Shown here in pieces: positions 1 through 8,771 of a stretch of 21,191 bases of DNA. A program made the position numbers and the translations under genes. This stretch comes from Porogramme epimiltina (lineage: Eukaryota; Basidiomycota; Agaricomycetes; Polyporales; Polyporaceae): contig FTLJ01000317.1 in the NCBI GenBank assembly GCA_900155495.1, positions 1-21,191 of the forward strand. The letters run 5' to 3'. How positions within the stretch are numbered: the first letter of the stretch is position 1; every line of letters starts with the position of its first letter. The notes beneath the pieces are model-generated. The model saw only the letters and a program-made list of their open reading frames with translations, had not been told where the DNA came from and did no database searches.

Positions 1-3000
1 GTGTACAAGTGGGCTGTCCCTGGGGAATACCTCTCCGCCGCCGAAAAGTCTTCGCCTATGTTCGAGATCTTGCAGGAGCTTTGTATCTTGTGGCTCAACG
101 GGCAGGCGGGGACAGGGAAATCTACACTCGCCCAAACAATCGCGGAGCGGTGTAGCCGAGCAGGTCTCCTCGGGGCGAGCTTCTTCTGTTCCCGATTTGG
201 CGACCGCAACAACATTCAACTCATCTTCCCAACCATCGCCCTCCAGCTCGCGCTTAACCCCGCAACCCCACCCGCGTTCAAGACGGCGGTTCAGGAAGCT
301 GTGAAGGCCAACCCAGATATCCAGCACTCCCTTCCATCACACCAACTCGAGAAGCTCATCGTAGAGCCGCTCCGGTCATGTGCCTCAACCGACGGAGACT
401 CCTTCCGGCCAAACGTGATCGTCATTGACGCCCTCGATGAATGCAAGGATGAAGAGCCGGTGTCGACTATCGTCAAGGCGCTCTCCCTCCACGTCGAAGG
501 CATCCGCTCTCTCAGATTCATCATTACAAGCCGTCCAGAGGCTCATATCACTGCTGGATTCAGAAAAGCGACGCTTTCGCAATATGTTCACAACTTTTCC
601 TTGAGCAAGATTCCCCTCGATATTGCCCTTCGTGACATCGCTCTCTATATCGAATCCGAGTTCTCCGAGTTCCTCTCTGACCATGTAGGAGAGTTCAAAG
701 AAAATTGGCCTGGAAAGGAGACACAGCAAGAGCTTCGGGCTATGTCTGGCGGCCTGTTCATCTACATCTCCACTGCCCTCAAATACATCTTCGGCGCGAG
801 CGATCCGCAACAACGGCTCAATGAATTGCTCGGGGATCCTTACATCTCTTTTTCGAGTGCAACTGAGAAATCTCCTGCCGCCCACCTATACGGACTGTAC
901 CTTCAAGTCATGAAGGTCATCACTACGCCCCAGGGCTGCGCACGGGTGAAGACTGTCGTTGGCTCAATTGTGCTCCTCAAGGACCAGGTTTCACCACCGG
1001 ATCTGGAATCCCTCCTCAATCTGGAGTACGGCACGGTGCGGAACACTTTACGCCCACTTCATTCGATATTGGTAGTTCCAGACGTCGAACAACCCAGCTC
1101 AGTGATCCGGGTCATCCATCCTTCCTTCCCCGATTTCCTTGTTGATGGGTCTAAGTGCACGCGCGGGGACATTCTCGTCGACCGTCAGCTCCAGCACACA
1201 CTGCTTTCAGAGCGATGTTTGCAAATCATGAACACAAATCTCGGGAGGAATCCATGCGACATCACGTCTCCCTGGATGGCAAACATTGACATCGAGAGCC
1301 TTTCCTATCGTCTCGCGGACGCGGTCCCTGTCTACGTTCAGTACGCGTGTCGACATTGGTCCAGTCACCTCTGTGAAGGGCACATCACGCAGGACATAAT
1401 CGCTCTGATCTCCACATTCACTCAGGAACACCTCCTGCACTGGCTCGAAGTCTCGAGCTTGATGGGGGAGATGGACCGCGCTGTCGACGCTTTGGAAAAT
1501 ACGCAGATTGCTCTCCAGGTATGTGACGTCATAGACACACGTTCAGGATGAACGCTCATCAGCTCTTCTACTGGCTTCCAGAATTCGGGTGCCCCTCCGA
1601 CGGACGTCATAGCGATGCTCAGCGACTGCAAGCGTGTGGTGCATCTCTGCTATCCCGCGATCTCATCCTCCGCCGGCCATGTCTCCATATCCGCTCTTCC
1701 ATCCTCCCCCTCCACCTCCATCCTCCGCTCCACATATTCTGCAGATCTTTCCGGCACACCCCGTATCCACATCGGCCAACTGTCACGATGGAACGCAAAC
1801 ATTCTCACAATGGAGGGCCACACGGCCGCCGCTACCTCCGTCGCATACTCCCCGGATGGCGAGCGCATCGTCTCTGCCTCCAAGGACTGCACCATACGAC
1901 TATGGAACCGTCGGACGGGGGTACAACTCCATGTTCTGAAGGAGGAGAGCAAGGTCTGGAGTGTGGCATTCGCGCCGGACGGGAAGGAGATCCTGTGCGG
2001 GACGGAGGAAGGGGTGGTGTCGCTGTGGGACGCTCGGATGGGTGAAAAGATCCAGTCTCAGAAGGTCCATTCCAAGCCCGTTCGCGTGGTGGCCTACTCT
2101 TCCCAGGGCGACCTAGCGGCGTCAGGCGCCGCAGACGAGAACATTGTTCTATGGGCTGCCGCGTCTGGAGAACTCAAGAAAATAAGAGTTCTGGAGGGAC
2201 ATCATGGTGCTATATACTCTGTCGCGTTCTCTCACAGCGGGTCACTTCTAGTTTCTGGAAGCTTCGACAAGACCTGCAGGATATGGGCTGTTTCCGACCC
2301 CTCGAGTCCCCACACGCTGGAAAATGAGGCTGAAATCGGAAGGGTCGCCATCTCCGTCGACGACAGCACGGTCGCGTGCGGATGTGAGAAGAATTTCGCT
2401 CTGTGGTCCATTGAAGATCCATCCCATCCCCGTCGCCTCAAGACACTGCCCGTGGAGGGCGACGTTTGGGGGCTCGACTTCTCTCCTGACGGCCGCACCC
2501 TCGCCGTCGGGTGCTCTCTCGATGAAGCTTCGTGGGTACGGCTGTGGGACGTTGAGACGGGGGAGTGGGTCGGAGAGCGCGAGGAGATTCGAGGAGAACG
2601 CATCAATGGATTGCGGTTTTCCCCCGACGGGTCGCAACTCGTCTCCGCCCACGACCGGGGAACGGTGCGGTCGTGGGACGTGGGGGTGTTGCGGACGAGT
2701 GCGGGCTCAGGCTCCGACGACAGTGGAGCGGGCGATGAGCGGTCTTCGTCGAGGGTATTGGCTGTTGCGTTTTCACCTCGGGACGGGGATCGGCTTGGGG
2801 TGGTGGTGGAAGACGGGACGGTGGAGCTCTGGGACGTGCCCTCGAGGAACATAGTCAGCAAGATGGCCCACCCGCACCCCGCCACCCTCAATCCCGGCTA
2901 TGTGGCTCTGACATGGTCTCCGGACGGAAACCGGCTTGCGCTGTCGGGGCATACAGATTACTCCGTTGTTGCATACGACCCAGCACGAAGTTCCTTCACC

Positions 3001-3939
3001 TCAGTATTCAGTGGACATCAGGAGAGCGTACTTCCCGTTGCATTTACCAAGGACTCACGAAACATCATCTCCGGCTCCCATGATGGGAACGTCCGGCTCT
3101 GGGATGCGACAACGGGAATAGAGGGAGTGCTCACCATAGGAGAAGTGCCCAATATTTGTGGGCTCGTCGTTTCGCCGTGCGGGAGATACCTTCTCGTCTC
3201 AGTAATGGCTCCTGCGCCCATCGATACTCCCAGCTCGGATACTCAAGAAGTACGAACACCCCATGAACTGCTGGACAGGTACATCGACGGTCATCCGACG
3301 CTGCGTCTCTACGACCTTGCATCAAACACCACGGCATGGGAGATGAACCATCACCATGCTCTTGTCGCCCTCGCATTCTCCTCCGACGGTTCCCGCGTGG
3401 TTGGGTCAAGCGCACTCGGCCAGATCTCCCTCTGGGCTTTCTCTCCTTCACACCAGTCAGACTCAGACACTGGAAGAGGAGACGCCTATGAGATCCCTGA
3501 ACCGAGCGGGGGCGTTCTCCATCTGCTCACTGAACTCAGTCCGGAAATGGCCGGTGTTGGAGTCGAGCGGATCCGTTTCTCCGCCGATGGGCGCGCTGTC
3601 ATCACCAATGCCTCTTTCGCACCGATTACGTCCCAGGAGCACTGGCCACTCGTCGCCCAGCACGGCGCCGTTCCACAACCAGGCTCTGGATCAACTGACT
3701 CTCGACACCCCAACTACTTCCTCTCCGACGGCTGGGTTTGGTGCCGGCGTCGTGGGGAAGAACCTCGACGAGGGTTCTGGCTCCCGCCAGTTTATCGATA
3801 CCAGCCTACGGAAGTTGGGTACAAACGTATTCCCGGAGGGTGGGATGCTGGGGATAAATGGGTTGCATTTGCTACCAATGACGGGCGGCTTGTCGTCGTG
3901 GACATGTCTGGTGGCCAGAGGATACCGCCTCGAGCCTAG
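1..3939 (+). CDS. NACHT-WD40 STAND receptor (fungal NLR-like), copy 1, 5' truncated by window edge
   Basis: Two exons are visible: 1-1518 and 1582-3939 (stop TAG at 3937-3939), joined over a 63-bp GT..AG intron in phase 0, giving 1291 residues. Exon one is the NACHT ATPase: Walker A GQAGTGKST at local residues 34-42, Walker B VIVIDALDEC near 139-148, a sensor-like stretch ITSRPEAHI after it, and the winged-helix stretch HPSFPDFLVDGSKCTR. Exon two has a short linker and then about 14 WD repeats, enough for two seven-bladed propellers, ending in a Trp/Cys-rich tail (DGWVWCRRR, then WLPPVYRYQP). The reading frame is open from base 1 and the homologous exon of copy 2 starts about 95 bp further upstream, so the start codon and N-terminal domain lie outside the window; the GTG at 1 is not a start. 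Known for the family: STAND ATPases in which WD repeats sense a ligand and the NACHT domain oligomerises, acting in heterokaryon incompatibility or innate immunity. The ligand here is unknown. No break is seen. Confidence 0.93.
1519..1581 (+). other. Spliceosomal intron between NACHT and WD40 exons, copy 1
   Basis: GTATGT donor at 1519 and TTCCAG acceptor ending at 1581; 63 bp, phase 0. Splicing restores the frame between the NACHT exon and the WD exon and removes an in-frame stop at about 1549-1551. The intron has the same length and position in copy 2 (15213-15275) and differs there at only about four bases. Confidence 0.88.
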
Positions 3940-5547
3940 TACACCGTTGCAGTTTAGCTTTCTACCGGTTGTCTTTCCTCTGTACTGCCAGCAGTTCCCG
4001 TTCCCCGACATTGTATGTGAACCGCCATACTCACACGTACACCATCACCGTGACATGTAACTTTGCCATTGCTAAACATACTCCCATAACGCTCTACAAT
4101 TGAGTCAAGGTCTTGTTGGCTAAGACGTAGTGCCTGGTCTGACTGTGCCGCCGCATGTATCCGCAATTATAATAATTGACAATGCCGTGCCTCGCTCATA
4201 GTGGAGCACGAGGGACCAGACCGATGCAAAATAGAATTTATACTCGAGTTATAGTAGACCGTATACATTCCTGCGAGCGTTTCAGCGTCAGCAGGATGAC
4301 CGATGCATTCGATGGGCGCACATTCAGGTGGGGCACGGACGAGGAACGCTCATCATATATTGGGTAAGAGATAGAAGCATCACAGAGTAGAGCATACTCG
4401 TATACGGGGTGTCTCTGAAAGATCCCAGTTAGAGTGGCGCCACGCAGACACGTTTTCTAAATCAAATTGTATCACTTACCAAAGCGATAGGTTTTTGAGC
4501 GACCTATACAGTGCTTCGCTGAAAGAGTGTGAGAAATGGACGGCAGATAGCTATGGGCTGGTTGATCTTGCTACGAGGCACAACCATAACGTGCATTCTC
4601 CGCGGAGTACGGCAAATACGACTCTAGTGAGGGCATAACGCCGGAAACGACATGGTACGAGGATGTCGTCGGGACGAAGGGTGAAGGAAACACTATTGGC
4701 TCAAGGTGGACTGGAAGGGCAAAGAGCATCGAGGGGGGAGCAGAGATGGGCAGCCGGTTTGTGTATATGGGCAGTCAGATGGACGTGGATTCATGGAGCA
4801 GAGGAGAGCGAATGCTGACTAGCGGACGCACGCCTGTGTGAAGCGAAGCACGTCCGCGCGTGCGGGAGATCGTAACCCGTGAAGCAGCAGTGCAGGAGCG
4901 CATATACGCAGGTGACGGGGGCCTGGGCAGACTGACAGCCAGTTACCGCTGCGGCCGGGGACGTCTGCTGTGGGGAAATAGCTCCGGCGGTGGGGAGCAG
5001 AGGAGAAGGCAGTCGGGCACGGCGAGTCCGATTGCGTCCCCCGCCGAAAAGAGCGGAGAAGAGGCTGGGGGAGGCAAGCGCGGAGAGCGCGATGGGAGCC
5101 TGAGGCCTACTCGGCGCAGAGGGGGGGAGCAGGACAGTGGCGGTAGGTATGACGGCAGAGCGTGTTCCCATGAGACGGAGGGCACGCGGGGCTTGGAAGA
5201 CGAAGCAGGCCCGAGATCGGATGGCGAGTCAAGGAAGGGGCGCGAACTTGCCGTGGCTGGTGGGCGGCTGCAGAGGCGCGCGGGGTGCCTGGGCCGCGGA
5301 TCATGCCGTGCTGACGTCTGTGAGATCATCGGGATCCGGCGGTGCTCTCTGCCAGGGAGCCTGCACTGTCCACCAACGTCAGACTCGGTCGTGAACGTCT
5401 CCCTGTGCTTGCTCCCCGCCTCGCCTGCTCCACCGATGAACCTCTGGTCCCCTCTCGAACCTCAACTCTGTCTCCACGACACGAACGAAGCGCGTCGTAG
5501 CCTTATGTCACTGCCGTAAACTCGAAGCGCTCTTTTTGCACCGTACG
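3940..5547. other. Non-coding 3' flank of NLR copy 1, conserved with 17646-19238
   Basis: No gene is recognised. The stretch aligns almost end to end with the flank of copy 2, with short indels. The part at 4170-4240 differs from 17855-17935 at only about one base in eight by eye. Open frames exist on both strands in the GC-rich part (4790-5520), but they are not kept in the same frame in the other copy and encode Arg/Pro/Ser-rich low-complexity text, so they are not called. It probably contains the 3' UTR and terminator of NLR copy 1 plus decayed sequence. Confidence 0.6.
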
Positions 5548-5678
5548 TCCGATATCCTTGCCCTCAGCAAATTTGCATACACTCCTGTCCCTCGACGTGG
5601 TCCTGGCGTGCTCGCGCTCGTGCATACCCTTCATCAAGCTGCACGACTCCCCGTGTATGGCTTTGCCCTACTTCGTCG

Positions 5679-5930
5679 ATGGACGACGTCACTGAAGTTC
5701 TTTTCTCTTCAGCAAGGCGCACACCTGGATCAACAGTCACTAATGAGACTGGGAAACTATCCTCCGTCACACGCGGCCGCAAAACCTCACGTACGAGCAC
5801 CCACGCTCTATCAGCCCCAGCCGGCTCCAAGTACGTCCTCCGCAACGTAGCGCGCACCACGTTCTACGACGAGCATGCAACTGGGAAGGAGCCGCTCAGC
5901 AAGGATTCCCATTGCAAGCGAGCACATTAA
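5679..5930 (+). pseudogene. Possible relic of a DUF6593-like small basidiomycete protein
   Basis: The frame starting at ATG 5679 reads DDVTEVLFSSARRTPGST, then VTNETGKLSSVTRGRK and later APAGSKYVLRNVART, and stops at about 5930. The layout (a beta-strand start 'EVxFSS', then 'STVTNETGKL' and an 'SxxxGRKT' strand) resembles DUF6593 domain proteins, which are common orphan families in agaricomycetes. The usual Trp-rich second half is not visible downstream, so this would be a truncated remnant. The block has no counterpart in duplication unit B, so it was either inserted in A or lost from B. This is recognition from memory and tentative; it could be a chance open frame. Confidence 0.25.
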
Positions 5931-5959
5931 AGTGCCGTCCCATACGGCTATGGTAAGTC

Positions 5960-6399
5960 TGCCTGCCTCGTGCCGTATTACAGCCCCGCTCATCTCGCCT
6001 CCGCCCGCGACGACAACGATCTGCCACCAGCGCCTGATCGGGCTCGGCGGCGCGCTGTAGAAGCATTAGCTCGACGTACGTCGGCCAGATGCGGTCGTCC
6101 GCAGTGACGTACGTGTAGTGCTGCCGCCCCGCCGAAGACGCACCCCAACTGTGCGCGAGCCAATTACAGAACGATCAACCTCAATGTCCGGCGTTCGGTC
6201 GCGCGCGCGCCGCGGTACTCGCTGCTCGCACCATGCCCACCGTCGGCGCCGTGAGCACCGTGTCGACGACGCTCAAGCACGGTTCACCCAGACCGCAAGG
6301 GAGATGTCCAGCGTGCGGAAGCGGCTGTGGGAGATAGCGCTGATGGAAGGGGCTGGGTGCGCGGTGGTATGATGAGGCATCTGTTGTCCGCGGCGGCGG
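5960..6399 (-). other. Conserved block with minus-strand coding-like peptide, unit A
   Basis: This segment is homologous to about 19720-20150. On the minus strand, around 6000-6115, it reads HYTYVTADDRIWPTYVEL followed by LLQRAAEPDQ. The same minus-strand frame in unit B reads VAADEAIWPTYVLPLL and then RGAAELD. A second stretch, TTAHPAPSISAISHSRFRT (about 6310-6370, minus), also matches unit B (TTAHPAPSVTFASRNRSRT). The frames are interrupted, so at most this is a decayed gene pointing away from the glycoprotein relic. The family is not recognised; 'DxIWPTYVE' faintly recalls the start of a TEA/ATTS domain. Confidence 0.35.
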
Positions 6400-7460
6400 G
6401 AGCGATTGGAACTCGATGTGCCAGAACGTCTACGGTACGTCGCGTCGCCACCTCATAGCCAAGCGGCGTCCGTCCCTTGTCGTCTGACACTCCCCCCGCA
6501 GTGGACTTCATCAAGAACTGGTGCAACCTCCCACCCCCGAAGCCACGCGCGGGCTCCACGATCGGGAACAAGGAGCACGTCGAGATCGCGCGGTGCACGT
6601 AGCCCGGACACTGCGCGCGCGTCATCCCGGACAGCGCGATTGCGGGCGCGCACTTTGTGCAGACGCCCCACTACGTGCAGGCGATGGGGACCTCACGAAG
6701 GTGAACATCCCGGAGGGTGACATAGGTGGCGAGCTTGGTCCACACGGCGCGGGCGGGAATGGAGAGAGCGGTGCACGCGTGCTCGCCCTGCACTGTTTGG
6801 GCGCGGGGCGCGGGCGGGGCCTTGTGCTCTGCGAAGCCGTGGCACACCTCCGTGCGCTCCTCGAATTCGACGCGTACTCCCACCCGCACGCTACACGATC
6901 GGCGCGCCCGTCTTCTCGAGCGCGCGAGGCGAGCCTCAGCAGAGGCACGCGTGGACGGTGAGCGCCTCCCACAGTACCCACTCGCGTCCATCCGTGCTCA
7001 CCTCTGACTACCTCTTCGTGGCGCAGAACGTCGTGGAGTACCACGCGCTCTGCATACGCGTGCGCAGGGATGGATCATGCGCGCCGCGGCTCTGCCAGGA
7101 CGTCGTCGTCGTCGTCGGCTGCGCGCGGAAAATGGCTGGCGGCTAATGCGCGCGCTCGCTCGAATAGGACACTAATGAGGTGCGCGCCCCCACGCTCCAT
7201 TGTGGCCCAGCTCTCCACGAGGCCTGCCTCGCTCACCTTCGCGCGCGCGCGCTGCATCGGCAGACGATGTGCGTGTACGGCACTTTGATACTCCACCGGT
7301 GCCATCCCACCACCCCGCCTGTGCACCCCGCCCGCGCGATATCCCCCCTGCGCGTCCATGACGTCCCTCGCGAACTGCTTCGCGTCTGCGTCGAACACGA
7401 TCACGTGATTAAGTGCGAGCGCGACCCCCACGAGCGCGAGCGGGGCGAGCACGAGGCGAG
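6400..7460 (+). pseudogene. Decayed macrophage-activating-glycoprotein-like secreted protein gene, relic A
   Basis: Exon remnants read in order: NWNSMCQNVY (about 6404-6434); intron 6435-6501 (GTACGT..CGCAG); then DFIKNWCNLPPPKP, EHVEIARCT, an in-frame TAG at 6600-6602, VIPDSAIAGAHFVQTP and YVQAMG. Compared with unit B about 7 nt are missing near 6685, which shifts the frame before DLTKVNIPEGDIGGELGPHG. Further on are RYTIGAPVFSSARGEPQQ (about 6890-6950), VVEYHALCIRV then LCQDV (about 7030-7110) and CVYGTLILHR (about 7270). These match in order a secreted, Cys-containing agaricomycete family annotated in databases as macrophage activating glycoprotein (signature: RIEVAWC, then AHFVQTPDYVQVTGVGDLTK, then GGELDPHG). 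The signal peptide exon is not found. The conserved Trp of 'AWC' is Arg here. Not functional. The family call is from memory. Confidence 0.72.
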
Positions 7461-7689
7461 TCTCGCATCCGTTCCTCGGCGGTTGTATCGAGGCGCTGAC
7501 CCGCGAGTTTGTCGTGCGTTTGTGTCAGTAGTCGTCCGCGTGCACCTCTGGCTCCTCCGAGGCAGTGGCGCGCGCGAACGGCGCGGAGACGGAGCAGCGC
7601 AGCCGTCGGGCGCCGCGTCGCGCTCCAGCTCTAGTTGGCGGTCGCCGGCGTAGTGGCCGTTCTGGAAGCGACGCTCCCTCCACGAGGCG

Positions 7690-8771
7690 TCGTCCAGCGG
7701 GTCGATCTGGAAACCCAAAGGAGGAATCAGTCGCTCTCCAGCCGCGCATAACGAGGGTGGGGACGTGCGTGGCGGTGCGGACCAATAATGCGTCTTCATG
7801 TACTCCACCGTGAAGTCGACGGGGACGCGTCGCTGTTCTAATACAGCCTCTGCATCCACCCGCAGCGCCGCGCGCGGACGTGCGGGTCAGGACACTTTCG
7901 CGCGCAGTCCACACGGAGCACAGAAGAGAGCTGTGGCACTCACAGGTTGATCACTGGGCTCCCGTTGCGAATTGTGCAGAGGTTGAGCTTGAAGCGGCAG
8001 ACGTAGACGGGGTCGAAGCGGATGATCGTGATGGAGAGGCGGCCGCCGACAAGGTAGTCCTTGCCCGCGAGCATCTACACGAGATGGTCAAGGGATGCGG
8101 AGAGCGGCGCGATGGCGGCATCGTGAGCCTGCTGCGGCGTCTCCAACCTGGCCTTGTACACCCTGTGCGCGACGCGTGGGGAGGTCGGCGTGGGGCACAG
8201 GCGGAGAGAGGGAAGGAGGGACGGCCATGCACCAGAAGACGGTGGCGCACCGGTCCTCGTACCCGGAGCGCGCCTTGAGGTAGAGGTCTTTGACGTGCTG
8301 TGTGCCGTAGAGGAGGTTCGCGTCCGCGTCGAGGAAGGGATAGGACGTGGAGAGCGGCCAGCCGCCCTTGCTCATGCGCTGGGACACGACGGCTGCCCCT
8401 TGGCTGCCTTCGGTGTTAGCAGCATCTTGTGGAGCGGACGAGGGGCACGGGCAGACGCACCGAGGAGTCCGTCCTCCAAACCCTTGAGCCTGCGTGCGAT
8501 CAGGGGGTGCATCGCCTGCGCTGGAAGAAGCACGCGTTGGGCGCGTTTCAGGCGCGAGACATGGACGTGGCACTGGCAGGTCGTGTGACTGGACGAGCGT
8601 TGGGGCAGGGTATATGCGCATATATGCATGCGGCGCACCCTCCTCGGGAGCGAACTGCCCGGCCTTGTTAGTGAAGCTCCTGAAAGACGACGGCTAGCGG
8701 TTGAAGGAGCCTTCGGGCCCGGGGGCGCTCTTGCTAGTGTCGCCGAACTTGGAGACGTCACGCTGGCTCAT
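7690..8771 (-). pseudogene. Decayed Ecm4-type glutathione transferase / glutathionyl-hydroquinone reductase
   Basis: Reading the minus strand from ATG at 8771-8769: SQRDVSKFGDTSKSAPG, then GSFNR, TAG at 8696-8694, PSSFRSFTNKAGQFAPEEG, a damaged region where the catalytic CPWA motif should be (about 8590), then AMHPLIARRLKGLED (about 8515-8475), SQRMSKGGWPLSTSYPFLD and ANLLYGTQHVKDLYLKA (about 8385-8265), VYKARLETPQQAHDAAIAPL, TAG at 8077-8075, LAGKDYLVGGRL, IIRFDPVYVCRFKLN (about 8005-7980), a GT donor at 7943, RLY followed by TAG at 7840-7838, and TVEYMKTHYW (about 7815-7785). This is the order of the Ecm4/GHR (xi-class GST) family: 'KGGRFPPEKGRYHLYVSYACPWA', 'RKLKGLED', 'LYGxxHVKDLY', 'IIRFDPVYVxHFK', 'HIKTHYY'. 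Residues between 'VxW' and 'VYK', including the NNES glutathione-binding region, are missing, as is the 'EADxRLF' stretch. Intact family members reduce glutathionyl-quinones from lignin breakdown. Dead. Confidence 0.82.

Larger units (their letters stand above)
1..7460 (+). repeat. Segmental duplication unit A (direct repeat of 13695-21191)
   Basis: Base 1 aligns with 13695 and homology runs through the NLR gene, the downstream non-coding flank (for example about 4861 against 18541) and the secreted-glycoprotein relic (6400-7460 against 20150-21180). The offset starts near 13.69 kb, is about 13.68 kb at 4861, and shifts further through indels. One block, about 5548-5960, has no match in unit B. 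The left end is outside the window and the right end is near 7460, where the match fades. Confidence 0.88.

Noticed and set aside
1..3. GTG at base 1 as a translation start
   Set aside because: Eukaryotic nuclear genes start with ATG, and in copy 2 the same codon lies about 95 bp inside the NACHT exon with upstream coding exons.
2232..2891. Minus-strand open frame of 219 codons within the WD40 exon, with a similar one at 16001-16579
   Set aside because: It is the antisense shadow of the WD40 coding frame and is conserved only because the sense strand is.
4860..5519. Plus-strand open frame of 219 codons after NLR copy 1
   Set aside because: Gly/Arg-rich composition, not kept open in unit B, and no start context or intron structure of note.
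7240..7256. CG dinucleotide run as a microsatellite of interest, also near 20968-20976
   Set aside because: Short and part of the duplicated relic; it only shows the GC-rich background.
8088..8621. Minus-strand open frame of 177 codons taken as a standalone gene
   Set aside because: Only its middle part (GGWPLSTSYPF to EDRC) is Ecm4-like; the ends are intron or out-of-frame sequence of the same relic, so it was merged into the GST pseudogene.
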